Source: Bradyrhizobium yuanmingense
GTDB taxonomy: Bacteria > Pseudomonadota > Alphaproteobacteria > Rhizobiales > Xanthobacteraceae
NCBI RefSeq assembly: GCF_029167105.1
Contig: NZ_JARFML010000018.1
Location: forward strand, 96,755-160,754
Length of the DNA stretch: 64,000 nt
Direction of reading: 5' to 3'
The notes below the pieces were generated by a model. It worked only from the letters and a program-made list of their open reading frames with translations. It ran no database searches and was not told the origin of the DNA. This document shows positions 25,154 to 33,572 of the stretch, one piece after another (the first letter of the stretch is position 1; each line of letters opens with the position of its first letter). A program made the translations under genes and the position numbers.

Positions 25154-26587
25154 TCAGAAATAGGGGGTGTTGAACTCGAATTCCTTCGGCTTGATCTTGC
25201 GCTCGATGCAGCGCGCCGCGGCAAAGCCGGCGATTTCCCCGGTCTGCGTGCACCACGGGAAATTGCGCATGACCATGAACAGCATCTTGTACTCGAAGGA
25301 GAGCGAGGCGCCGGTCAGGATCATGTTGTCGATGCCCTTCGGCAGGAAGCAGCGGAACGGCACCTCGAACGTGTATTTGCGATGGCCGTCCCAGAAGAAT
25401 GTCTTGGTCATCGGCCTCGTCACGGCGTCGCGGAAGCTGCGGCCGACCTTGACGTCATCGAGATTGACGACGTATTCACCGATCGGATGGCGGCCGTCGC
25501 GGACGCCGACGAAACGGCCGATGCCCGCAACTGTCGCGTTCTCGAACCCGGGAACGTATTTGCGCAGGAACTTGGCCTCGGCATTGATGAAGCCGCGCAA
25601 GGCCTGCTTTGCTCTCGCATGGTCGGCGGCATCGTCGTCCATGTGCAGGGCCCATTCGTAGGGCACGTTCTGCCAGAGTACATAGGTGCCGTCGGCGGAG
25701 ATCGGGCTCATGTCGAGCGTCGGATGTCCGATATAGGCCTCGCCATAGACATTCTTTCCGGCCATGCGCGGCCGGTACACGCCCTCGGGCAGGGCGCCGT
25801 CGGCGGTGGCCTCGGCCATCAGCTTGTGCAGCAGCGGGTCCTTTGCGGTCTCCTGATGTGCGGCGACCTTCTGGAAATCGATGCCGTTCATGGTCCACAG
25901 CAGCCCGCCGGGAATGGGGCGTTCGATTCCGTCCCAGCCGGTGCTCTCGGGCTGCCCGCCGCCGCCGCGCACGAACGGCGCGCCGGCGCGCGCGACCAGC
26001 TCGCTGGTGCCCGAACCCTCGATGAAGATCTTGCCGGCGATCCCCTGCAGGCCGCTGGCATTCTCGACCACGATGGAGGAGATCCTGTCGTTGCCTGAGC
26101 CGCGGCTGACGATCGCGTCGACGAAGCTCGTGCCGTACAGCGCCGTGACGCCAGCCTCCTGCAGCATGTTCGCCATCACGCAGCCGGCGCCTTCGGGATT
26201 GAAGGTCATGCGGGTGAAGGCGGCGCCACGCTCCTTGTTGCGCTCGTAATGCGAGAGCGGATTTCCGGCCCAGCCGGGATGGGTCTGCTCGGTGGCCGTG
26301 TAAATGTAACCCTCGGCGGCGAAGCGCTGCATCAGTTCGGTGTGGATACCGCCGACGCCGACGTCCGCAGAGCCCTGCAGCCCCGAAGTATGGACGCCGC
26401 CGGGCATATCGAAGCGCTCGACCAGCACGACGCTCGCGCCCATGCGCGCGGCCTGAAGCGCGGCGGCGAAACCGCCGGGACCGGCGCCGACCACGACGAC
26501 GTCGGCTTCATAGACGATGGGAACATCGCGCTTCACCACGATGGCCGGGCGTTGCATTTCGCTCATGTTTTGGTTTGCGTCCGTCAC
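25154..26587 (-). CDS. FAD-dependent oxidoreductase (FAD_oxidored family)
   Basis: 477 residues from a GTG at 26587, which lies about 10 nt after AGGAA; ATG codons at 26566 and 26557 are alternatives. A dinucleotide-binding Rossmann motif stands near the N-terminus (ADVVVVGAGPGGFAAALQAA), followed by LVERFDMPGGVHTSGLQG, the pattern of FAD_oxidored proteins. A second FAD contact region is near the C-terminus (MILTGASLSFEYKMLF). The family includes putative oxidases or dehydrogenases of organic acids and xanthan-type lyase-associated enzymes; the substrate is unknown. No signal peptide was seen, so it is probably cytoplasmic. It lies between the Bug-receptor gene (20 bp) and the importer genes (22 bp), suggesting it transforms the imported compound. 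Confidence 0.82.
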   Translation of the reverse strand: MTDANQNMSEMQRPAIVVKRDVPIVYEADVVVVGAGPGGFAAALQAARMGASVVLVERFDMPGGVHTSGLQGSADVGVGGIHTELMQRFAAEGYIYTATEQTHPGWAGNPLSHYERNKERGAAFTRMTFNPEGAGCVMANMLQEAGVTALYGTSFVDAIVSRGSGNDRISSIVVENASGLQGIAGKIFIEGSGTSELVARAGAPFVRGGGGQPESTGWDGIERPIPGGLLWTMNGIDFQKVAAHQETAKDPLLHKLMAEATADGALPEGVYRPRMAGKNVYGEAYIGHPTLDMSPISADGTYVLWQNVPYEWALHMDDDAADHARAKQALRGFINAEAKFLRKYVPGFENATVAGIGRFVGVRDGRHPIGEYVVNLDDVKVGRSFRDAVTRPMTKTFFWDGHRKYTFEVPFRCFLPKGIDNMILTGASLSFEYKMLFMVMRNFPWCTQTGEIAGFAAARCIERKIKPKEFEFNTPYF

Positions 26588-26608
26588 CGTTCAGTCCATT
26601 CCTAGGGT

Positions 26609-27598
26609 TCAGGTTGCGAAAAAGCCGGCGTCCGCCGGGCGCGCCAGCACGCCCTGCCGCACCAGAATCTCGGAAGCCATGGTGATCGTCTTCTGCGTCG
26701 CCGGATCGGACGCTGCAGCGAACTTGAAGCGCAGGCGCCCGGCCTTCTTGGCCGCCTTCAGCGGTTCGGCCTCGACTCGCGTGCGCGGCGCATATTTGTC
26801 GACGAGCTGGTCGAAATTGGCGTCGAGGCCGGCGACGCATTCGCCGAACATGGCGTTGAGCCGCGACGAAAGGCCCGGCGTCCGCTCCAGCAACTCTTTG
26901 CGCGCGTTGACGCAGAAATACGGCAGGTCGAGCGAGGTCTTCTCCCGGAACGCCGCGCCCAGATTGTAGATGACGCCAAGATCGGCCCGGCGCGCCATTC
27001 CCGAACTGATCATCGGCTCCCACGCCATCGCGGCGTCGGCCCGATCGGCGATCGTGAGCGTGACGCCTTGCGCCGGGTTGTCCGCGTTCTGCACCTGTGC
27101 TGCGGTTTCGATGTCGATCTTGTCGAATTCCTTGATCATCGCGCGCGTCATCCGGTACACGCCCGATTGCAGCGGCGCGGCCACGGTCTTGCCCTTGAGA
27201 TCGGCCAGCGAGCGCGGCCCCTTTTCGGTGGCGACGAGGCCGATCATGTCGGCGGTCATCAGCGTGCACAGCAATTGGCAGGGCACGCCGCCCTGATATC
27301 GGGTCAAGAAAGGATCCCAGCTCGCGATCATCAGCTCATAGGAGCCGGCCACGAAGTCGTTGAACAGCGTGGCGATCGAGGTGTTGAGGATTGGCTCCGG
27401 AAAACGCAGGCCATGCTTTTGGTCGAGCTTGTTGTCGCGGATGTAGTCGTAGAACGCCACCGTCAGTCCTGGCGTCGCGGTCGCCCATTTGGCAGTGAAC
27501 GCTTCCTCCGCGCGAACGATAGCGGGCGCCGGCAGTGCCGCAGCCGCCGCGACTGCACCTGTGCGCACGACAAACTTTCGTCTCGAAATCTGGGTCAT
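26609..27598 (-). CDS. ABC substrate-binding protein, NMT1/SsuA/TauA-like
   Basis: 329 residues with a twin-arginine export signal (SRRKFVVRTGAVAAAAALPA, then AIVRAEE). The mature part reads as an NMT1/THI5-like binding protein: ATPGLTVAFYDYIRDN near the start, FVAGSYELMIASWDPFL, and ADLKGKTVAAPLQSG. Relatives bind alkanesulfonates, taurine, nitrate, pyrimidine precursors or aromatic acids and deliver them to the adjacent ATPase and permease. It is transcribed directly after the ATPase gene (7 bp), so the order permease-ATPase-binding protein is one transporter. The ligand cannot be read from sequence. Confidence 0.85.
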   Translation of the reverse strand: MTQISRRKFVVRTGAVAAAAALPAPAIVRAEEAFTAKWATATPGLTVAFYDYIRDNKLDQKHGLRFPEPILNTSIATLFNDFVAGSYELMIASWDPFLTRYQGGVPCQLLCTLMTADMIGLVATEKGPRSLADLKGKTVAAPLQSGVYRMTRAMIKEFDKIDIETAAQVQNADNPAQGVTLTIADRADAAMAWEPMISSGMARRADLGVIYNLGAAFREKTSLDLPYFCVNARKELLERTPGLSSRLNAMFGECVAGLDANFDQLVDKYAPRTRVEAEPLKAAKKAGRLRFKFAAASDPATQKTITMASEILVRQGVLARPADAGFFAT

Positions 27599-27605
27599 CG
27601 CTTCA

Positions 27606-28406
27606 TCACCCGTGCTCTTGCTGATGTGAGTCCTGCGCGGCTTCCGGGCCGAGCGCCGTTTCGATGTCGTGGCGCAGCCTGTCCCTGGCTTCTCCGTCCT
27701 CGCTTGCCGCCGGCACCGCGGCTTCCAGGCGAATGCGTGCCCTGGCGCCGAGAACGATCACCCGGTCCGCCATCTCGATCGCGTCGTCGATGCGATGGGT
27801 CACCATCAGGCAGGTCTTGCCGAATTGCCGGGCCAGGCCGCAGAAGTCGCGGCGCAATGCCGACGAGGTGACGTGATCGAGCTGGCTGAAGGATTCGTCC
27901 AGCAACACGAGCTCCGGATCGACGGCAAGTGCGCGTGCGAGCGAAACGCGCTGGCGCATGCCGCCCGAGAGTTCATGGACGTAACGGTCCTCGGCCCCGG
28001 ACAGTCCCACGCGCCCGAGCCATGATGCGGCGATTTCCCTTGCCTGGCGTTTCGGCTTGCCGAGGATGAGCAGGCCGAGCTCGGCATTCTCGACAGCGGT
28101 GCGCCAGGGCAGCAGCCGATCGGTCTGGAAGCTCACCGCCATATGGCCGCGCAGCGCCTTGAACTGGCGAAACGGATCATGGCCCGCGACGCGCACGGAT
28201 CCGGCGTCGGGCGGCGTGGTTCCCATCACAAGGTTGAGCACGGTGGTCTTCCCCGCACCGGTGCGGCCGAGCAGCGTCACGATCTCGCCGCGCCGCACCC
28301 GGAAGCTCAGCTCGCCGATCACTTGGGTGCCGGCAAAGCTCTTGGCGACGCCGTCGAGGGCGATGACCGGTTCGGAACCGGCGGACGGAGAGGGCCGCTC
28401 GCTCAT
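27606..28406 (-). CDS. ABC transporter ATPase, SsuB/TauB-like
   Basis: 266 residues from the ATG at 28406, whose ATGA overlaps the stop of the permease gene (translational coupling). Complete nucleotide-binding domain: Walker A LLGRTGAGKTTVLN, Q-loop in MAVSFQTDRLLPW (the usual FQxxxLLPW of nitrate/sulfonate/taurine ATPases), signature ELSGGMRQRVSLARAL, Walker B LVLLDESFSQLD, H-loop MVTHRIDDA. Walker A has GRTGAGKTT instead of GPSGCGKST, and Walker B has DES where DEP is usual; both still allow ATP hydrolysis. It powers the adjacent permease in the inner membrane. Confidence 0.92.
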   Translation of the reverse strand: MSERPSPSAGSEPVIALDGVAKSFAGTQVIGELSFRVRRGEIVTLLGRTGAGKTTVLNLVMGTTPPDAGSVRVAGHDPFRQFKALRGHMAVSFQTDRLLPWRTAVENAELGLLILGKPKRQAREIAASWLGRVGLSGAEDRYVHELSGGMRQRVSLARALAVDPELVLLDESFSQLDHVTSSALRRDFCGLARQFGKTCLMVTHRIDDAIEMADRVIVLGARARIRLEAAVPAASEDGEARDRLRHDIETALGPEAAQDSHQQEHG

Positions 28407-29206
28407 CGTACCGACGCCTCCGGCCGCCACTTCAGCGCGACCTTCTCGATTCCGTTGACGATGAGCTGAAGGACCATGTTGAGAAGGACCAGCAGGAATG
28501 TCCAGGCCAGCACCTCGTCCATGTGAAACGAGGACTGCGCCAGGCCCATGCGCGAGCCGACGCCGATGGCGGCTGCCACCAGCTCGGCGAAGATCACCAT
28601 GCGCGTCGCATAACCGACGACCGTTTTCGTCGTCAGCAGGATGTAGGAAACGATGTGCGGGGCGATCAGATAGCGCACCACCTGCCAGCGCGAGGGTCGG
28701 AAACTCTCGATCATGTCGACGAGGTCCTTCGGCAGCGCGCGAATGCCGTCATAGGTGTTGAGGGCATAGAACGGCAGCAGGATCATGGTGAGGATGAAGA
28801 AGATCCGAATCTCGGGATCCTTGAACCAGAACACGGCGAGCAAGATCCAGGACAGCGCCGGAATACCGGTGTCGATCACGATCAGCGCCCTCAGGAATGG
28901 GCGCAGGCCCGCCGATATGCCCATCACGAGTCCGATCAGGACGCCGGCGATCAGCGAGAACAACAGGGCCAGCAGCAGGCGTCCGACCGTCGCCGCCACG
29001 TGCAGCATGTCCTGCGTCACAATCTTCCAGCCGGCCTTCGCCACGGCGACGGGGGAAGGCATGATGTAGTCGGGCACATAGCTGCTGACGACATGCATAG
29101 TGACGAGGATTGCGATCACGACGACGACCATCGCGCCGATGTCGTTCATCGCCGCCGGGCGGCCCGCGGCCCGGGGCGCAAGGCCTTCCATCGCGTTATC
29201 CGTCAT
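28403..29206 (-). CDS. ABC transporter permease, SsuC/TauC-like
   Basis: 267 residues from the ATG at 29206; the frame is open upstream without a better start. About six transmembrane helices, beginning IGAMVVVVIAILVTMHVV. It carries the BPD-transporter hallmark GVLIGLVMGISAGLRPFL and an EAA-type coupling loop around DMIESFRPSRWQVVRYLIAP, the site that contacts the ATPase. SsuC/TauC relatives import sulfonates, taurine, nitrate or aromatic acids. First gene of a five-gene minus-strand operon (permease, ATPase, binding protein, FAD enzyme, Bug receptor), divergent from the HpaR-like regulator 176 bp away. Confidence 0.9.
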   Translation of the reverse strand: MTDNAMEGLAPRAAGRPAAMNDIGAMVVVVIAILVTMHVVSSYVPDYIMPSPVAVAKAGWKIVTQDMLHVAATVGRLLLALLFSLIAGVLIGLVMGISAGLRPFLRALIVIDTGIPALSWILLAVFWFKDPEIRIFFILTMILLPFYALNTYDGIRALPKDLVDMIESFRPSRWQVVRYLIAPHIVSYILLTTKTVVGYATRMVIFAELVAAAIGVGSRMGLAQSSFHMDEVLAWTFLLVLLNMVLQLIVNGIEKVALKWRPEASVR

Positions 29207-29295
29207 CGCAAATCCGGCTCCCCAAAATGAAGCCTGACCATGAATCCTCCCGGCAATTCTCTCGGGCCTGTCGCTGCTTTTACTTATCATGAACT

Positions 29296-29305
29296 TAACA
29301 TGTTA
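29296..29305. promoter_or_regulatory. Candidate MarR/HpaR operator palindrome
   Basis: The perfect palindrome TAACATGTTA is embedded in the AT-rich stretch CTTAACATGTTATG between the divergent permease (start 29206) and regulator (start 29382) genes. MarR-family dimers bind short AT-rich palindromes in this position. Confidence 0.45.
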
Positions 29306-29381
29306 TGTGGATGCGTCAACTCAGGCGATGCGGTAGGCTGCCCCTGCGACATCGATTCTGGAGGAACAAGGACGGCTGAGA

Positions 29382-29945
29382 ATGAGAACCCGGCTGAAGA
29401 CAGGCGGGGCGGATCACCGCCCGCCGCGAGATAGCAATGCGCAGAAGGAGCCGGCGCGGCGGGCGCCGGGACATGCGGAAGGCGCGCGCCGCAGCGGCAT
29501 GACGCAGGAGATCGTGTTCGAGACGGGCCTGCCGGTCGCCCTATTGCGCGCGCGTGAGGCGGTGATGTTCCATATGCGGCCGATCCTGCGCGCGCACGGA
29601 TTTACCGAGCAGCAGTGGCGCGTCATGCGGAAGCTTCATCCGTCAGTTCCGATTGACAAGACGACGTTGTCGTCTCGCGCCACCTTGCTGATGCCCAGCC
29701 TGCTTCGCATTCTGAGGGATCTTGAGGAGATGGAGCTGATCCGGCTGGTTTCGTCCGCTCGCAATCCGCGACTGTCGCGCGTCATCTTGTCGGCGAAGGG
29801 GGCGGCCGCCGTCGCGAGGACATCGGCGGACATCGAGCGCGCCATGAAGGCGGTCAGAACCCGGATCGGCGAGGCGAGCGTGGCGCAGTTGCTGGAGCTG
29901 TTGCAGACTGTCGAAAGCCGGCTCACCGGATTTTCACTGCCTTAG
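29382..29945 (+). CDS. MarR-family transcriptional regulator, HpaR-like
   Basis: 187 residues. After a basic, probably disordered 40-residue N-terminus comes the HpaR-type sequence GLPVALLRAREAVMFHMRPI, then ILRAHGFTEQQWRVMRKL, the hallmark of the homoprotocatechuate-operon regulator group. The winged helix has LLMPSLLRILRDLEEMELI and the wing SSARNPRLSRVILSAKG. HpaR-like repressors respond to phenolic or aromatic acids. The start is uncertain: a GGAGG lies somewhat far upstream of 29382, and the ATG at 29499 would begin at the conserved part but has no ribosome binding site. It diverges from the importer operon, which it probably controls through the palindrome at 29296. Confidence 0.85.
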   Translation: MRTRLKTGGADHRPPRDSNAQKEPARRAPGHAEGARRSGMTQEIVFETGLPVALLRAREAVMFHMRPILRAHGFTEQQWRVMRKLHPSVPIDKTTLSSRATLLMPSLLRILRDLEEMELIRLVSSARNPRLSRVILSAKGAAAVARTSADIERAMKAVRTRIGEASVAQLLELLQTVESRLTGFSLP

Positions 29946-30157
29946 CCGCTCGCTTGTATGGTGGGATTGGGTGCGTTCAAACCTTCTTGTCAATGTTCCT
30001 AACCCCACCACCAAGCCAGCGTTGGGTTTGCTGCCGATGGCCGACGAGACGACCGGCGCCCCATTCTTCGGCCACGGGTCGATTCTGGCGAAAAGGCGGC
30101 TGTTGCGGCGCAGATTGACCAGTGATTCAGTCTGTCTGGTTGGCAGGACTGAAGATC

Positions 30158-30600
30158 ATGATGGGGCATCGGCAAGTGGAGCAGGCCGCTTATGAGTTCT
30201 CACTTGAGAAGCATATTTCCGCCGATTACCTGCTCAGGTCGATCGAGAGGTTTGTTGACCTCGAAGAGATGAAGCGGGACCTGGCATCTTTCTACAGCAA
30301 CATCGGTCGGCCCTCGATCGATCCGGAGCTCATGATCCGGATGCTGCTGATCGGTTACTGCGTCGGTATCGGTCAGAGCGGCGCCTGTGCGATGAGGTTC
30401 ACCTTAATTTGGCCTACCGATGGTTCTGCCGGCTCGGTCTCGATGGGCGGTGCCGGATCACCCAACGTTCTCCAAGAACAGGGCGGCCGCTTCCGGCAAG
30501 CGGTCTCTTCCGACGCGTGTTCGAGTGCGTGTTGCGCCGCTGCATCGAGGAGCGGCCGGTCAGCGGTGAAGGGTTTGCAGTCGATGCGAGCTTGATCAAC
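30158..30600 (+). pseudogene. Degenerate IS1182-type transposase, N-terminal fragment
   Basis: Reads as the N-terminal third of an IS1182/IS5-like DDE transposase: SLEKHISADYLLRSIERFVD, then GRPSIDPELMIRMLLIGYC. After that the similarity continues in other frames (YRWFCRLGLDG, then VPDHPTFSKNRA, then RRCIEERPVSGEGFAVDASL). At least three frameshifts are needed, and the catalytic DDE core and C-terminus are missing. The fragment stops where a truncated phosphotransferase gene starts, so it is likely the scar of an insertion that removed the 5' end of that gene. No terminal inverted repeats could be identified. Confidence 0.85.
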
Positions 30601-30614
30601 CGAACGATGTTCTG

Positions 30615-31462
30615 ATGCCATCGGCCCATGCCATCGATCGCGAATATCGCGTACTGACCGCGCTTCAGGAGAATGCCGCCCCGACCCCGAGACCGTATCG
30701 CTACTGCGATGATCGCGACGTCCTGGGGACGCCCTTCTACCTCATGGAATGGCTGGAGGGACGCGTGGTCCACGACTATGCGTTACCCGGCTTCGCGCGC
30801 CACGAGCGGAAAGCATGCTATCGCTCAATGTGTGCCGCGCTGGCTCAGATCCACAAGCTCGACTTTCGGGCGGTCGGGCTCGCCGACTTCGGCAAGCCCG
30901 GAAACTATTTCGCTCGCCAGCTCGGCCGCTGGTCCAAGCTATGGACCGAGTACCGCCGTGGCGACGACGACAACCCGGCACTCGACTGGATGTTGCGCTG
31001 GCTCTCCGACCGTGTACCGGAAAGCGAAAGCCTGGTGCCGTCCATGGCGATTTCCGCATGGGAAATCTGGTGTTTCATCCGACCGAGCCACGTGTGGTCG
31101 GCGTCCTGGATTGGAAATTGTCGACCTTGGGTCACCCGCTTGTCGATCTCGCCTTCAACAGCCAGGCCTGGCGCATGGCGCCGGACGAGAACGGGGGATT
31201 GCTCGGCCTGCTGCTCGACGACATGGGCATCCCGCGCGAGCAGGATTACCTCGAACGCTATTACCAGCTGTCTGGTGCGGCCGAGCGCTTGACGTTTTTC
31301 CACCAAGTCTTTGCGATGTTCCGCGGTGCGGTCGGAAGTGCCGGCGTGGCGGCGCGCGGCGATCTCGGTAACAACGTTCTGCCTGATGCCGCCAATGTGG
31401 GACGACGGCTCGCCCGCGCCTACGCGACGCGGGGGATGGCCCTGATCGAGAGCGAGTCATGA
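30615..31462 (+). pseudogene. Phosphotransferase (APH family) pseudogene
   Basis: The product matches the aminoglycoside-phosphotransferase-fold proteins that sit beside acyl-CoA dehydrogenase genes: SAHAIDREYRVLTALQE, FYLMEWLEGRVVHDYALPG, LAQIHKLDFRAVGL. The active-site VHGDFRMGNLVFHP and VVGVLDWKLSTLGHPLVDLA lie in a different frame. One frameshift near 31040-31050 (between ESLV and VHGDFR) separates the catalytic Asp loop from the N-terminal lobe. About 80 N-terminal residues are also missing, replaced by transposase sequence. The combined remainder runs to the natural-looking end LIESES. Confidence 0.85.
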
Positions 31463-31481
31463 GCATGCCGGAACGGCGTCG

Positions 31482-31957
31482 ATGAGCGTCGATGAAGCGA
31501 TCCGTCGGCGCCGTTCCGTGCGCGGCTTCCTATCCCGCGAGGTGCCCGACGCGATCCTTCGCGAGGTCTTCGCGCTGGCGGAATGGTCGCCCTCGAACTG
31601 CAACGTGCAGCCGTGGATCCCTCACGTGGTGTCGGGAGACAGGCTCAAGCGGCTTCGCGACGCGCTCGTCGCGGCGGAATGCGCGACGAGCCGATCAAAC
31701 CGGACTGGCCGGCCGACGGCAAGTTCACGGGAGTGTATCGCGAACGGCAGGTCGGTGCCGCTCAGGCGCTTTATGGCGCGATGGGTGTGGCACGAAGCGA
31801 CGCGATCGGGCGCAAGCTGGCCTATGTTCGGAACCACGCCTTCTTCGATGCGCCCCACGCCGTCTTCATCTTCATGCCAGAGCTGTTTGATACGCGCGAG
31901 GCGGCCGTTATCGGCATGTACGCACAAACCCTAATGCTCGCCTTCGTCGCTCGTCGG
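31482..31957 (+). pseudogene. Nitroreductase-family pseudogene, frameshifted and 3'-truncated
   Basis: Begins with intact nitroreductase sequence (AIRRRRSVRGFLSREVPD, the FMN-phosphate Arg cluster; then AEWSPSNCNVQPW). The frame shifts near 31675 and resumes as PIKPDWPADGKFTGVYRERQ and FDAPHAVFIFMPELFDT. After MYAQTLMLAFVAR (about residue 148 of an expected 215-225) the sequence changes abruptly into an RTX protein fragment, so the last third, including the C-terminal FMN contacts, is lost. It cannot give a working FMN reductase. Confidence 0.8.
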
Positions 31958-32655
31958 GGGATGGAGATGATGAGATCGACGACCAGTCAGCCTCTACGAC
32001 TGAGGTTGATACCATCAAGTTCACCGACCTGAACGCGAACGATATCAGCGTCAGCCGGTCCGGCGGCGCCTTGCTTGTCTCGGTGCTTACGATTGGCGCG
32101 ACGATCAAGGTCGACAATCAGGACTACTCGCAGACCGCCAACTACGGCGTAGAGCAGTTCTTATTCGCCAATGGGACCAGTTGGAGCAGCTCCAACATCG
32201 TGGATGCGGTGTCAACGTTCACCTGGGTCGGAAGTGCCGCGAACGCCACACTCACCGGCAACGATTATGGCGCGAACATCTTTCAGTTCGGCGCGGGAGC
32301 CGAGACGGCCTATGGTGGCGCTAGAAGCAACGTGTACCAGGTCACCACGAATACGGGGCAGGCGCAGATCAATCTTTCATCCGCGTCAGGCTCGAAGAAC
32401 GAGATCGATTTCCTCAGTGGCATCACCGACCAGAACCTCTGGTTCGAGCAGGTCGGCAATGATCTGAAGATCGACCTTCTTGGGACCAGCACCAGCACGA
32501 CGGTCAGCAATTGGTTCTCCGGTAGCGCAGGTGCGCTGCAGGAGATCACGGCCGGTGGCCTCAAGATCGACAGCCAGATCTCGCAGCTAGTCCAGGCCAT
32601 GGCCACCTATTCGGCCAACCATGCAGGGTTTGACCCGTCCAATCCGAGTATCTAG
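31957..32655 (+). pseudogene. C-terminal fragment of an RTX/haemolysin-type calcium-binding protein
   Basis: An open frame without its own start begins GDGDDEIDDQ (one RTX-like unit) and continues with two copies of the haemolysin-type calcium-binding-related pattern: IKFTDLNANDISVSRSGGAL ending VEQFLFANGTSW, and EIDFLSGITDQNLWFEQVGN with NWFSGSAGALQEI. It ends in a type I secretion-like tail (AMATYSANHAGFDPSNPSI). About 230 residues remain of what is usually a protein of over 1000. The 5' junction lies inside the nitroreductase remnant. An internal ATG at 32071 could be translated, but the product would be only a tail. Confidence 0.75.
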
Positions 32656-32778
32656 GCTTTGCCGAACGACACCACGCTCCAAAGCGCGGTAGCGGCGTCA
32701 TGGCATGCATAGGTCGAAAGTTGAGCTACGACCTGAAGGGCGTAGCTCAACGGCGCTGTCACAAAAAGGGCTGACCAC

Positions 32779-32828
32779 CGATTGACCACCGAACCCATTG
32801 AATAAACGGCGATAAAGGTGGTCAATCG
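32779..32828. repeat. 12-bp perfect inverted repeat with extra half-site
   Basis: CGATTGACCACC (32779-32790) and its exact complement GGTGGTCAATCG (32817-32828) are separated by 26 bp. A further TGACCACCGATT overlaps just upstream, making a tandem TGACCACCGA. Short repeats of this kind next to a tRNA 3' end are common around phage-type integrase attachment sites. Confidence 0.6.
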
Positions 32829-32880
32829 CGGTCGAACTTAATTGTTTTTGTTGATCTTTTCGCTTACTACTTACGTTCGG

Positions 32881-32918
32881 GACGGAGGGGTCGCAGGTTC
32901 ATCCTGCCACTCCGACCA
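32881..32918 (+). other. Degenerate tRNA 3'-end-like sequence (possible old attachment site)
   Basis: The sequence reads like the T-arm and acceptor 3' strand of a tRNA: GTCGCAGGTTC, ATCCTGCCACTCCGACCA with a terminal CCA. The T-loop is about two bases too short (TTCAT for TTCNANT), and no 5' acceptor strand or anticodon arm precedes it, so it is not a functional tRNA. It is probably a remnant of integration into a tRNA gene. Confidence 0.45.
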
Positions 32919-33337
32919 TTCCTGCTAAAAGTCGACGTTTTCCAGAGGCTTGGCCGACCGGCCGCCCCGCCTCAGAAGGCCTTTCTGCACCGATTTCGGG
33001 ATCGGGTCCACGGCCGATTTGGCCGGGCAGGGCGGTTTGTTCCGGCAGCATGGCTTGCGCGGGATGACCGATCGGGCCGACGCTCGAACGAGCCTGCCCA
33101 CCGGCTCGATCAGATCGATCTCTGCGGCTCACTGCACGCTATTCGGCCGCGATGTCGCAGGGCGCGGACTGAGCGCCAACGACATCGCTACCTTCGCCGC
33201 CAACACGTAGAACGCCCCGCTTTTCGAGCGCGCGATGTCCAGCTGTTGCGAAGTCGATCGTAACCGATCGGACGATGGATGCGCGGAGTGCGTGCATCCA
33301 TTGGGTCGGCATGGATGAAACACACCTGGAGAGATTG

Positions 33338-33572
33338 ATGACGCCCGTAGTTCGTTCGCTCGTGGCCGGCGTGGCCATGGCCGTCAGCCTGCTTGGTCGT
33401 TCTGGGGCGCGCCACCGACATCGTGGACACCGCGGTTTCCGCCGGTTCGTTCACGACGTTGGTGACGGCCGTGAAGGCGACCGGTCTGGTGAAAACGCTC
33501 ACCTGGCCGCCACGGCGGCGGGGCGTCGCACAGACGATGACGTCCGGGGATCAGGGAGCCCGTCGCGATTGA
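33338..33572 (+). pseudogene. Fasciclin (FAS1) domain protein, broken fragment
   Basis: The ATG at 33338 opens a signal-peptide-like start (MTPVVRSLVAGVAMAVSLLG). A frameshift near 33400 then places ATDIVDTAVSAGSFTTLVTA and VKATGLVKTL, the H1 region of a FAS1 domain, in another frame. After about 40 residues of FAS1 sequence the similarity ends, and a stop follows at 33572, overlapping the end of the convergent iclR gene. Intact FAS1 proteins have about 130-residue domains and are exported adhesion-type proteins; this one is truncated and out of frame. Confidence 0.7.

Larger units (their letters stand above)
32656..33337. other. Intergenic scar region with repeats and a tRNA-like relic
   Basis: About 680 bp with no supportable gene. 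It holds a 12-bp inverted repeat (32779-32828), AT-rich DNA, and a tRNA-3'-end-like sequence (32881-32918), listed separately. Short frames at 32950-33210 on the plus strand and on the minus strand have no recognisable product. Confidence 0.5.

Noticed and set aside
32881..32918. Functional tRNA gene
   Set aside because: T-loop too short and no 5' half, D-arm or anticodon arm upstream; kept only as a relic.
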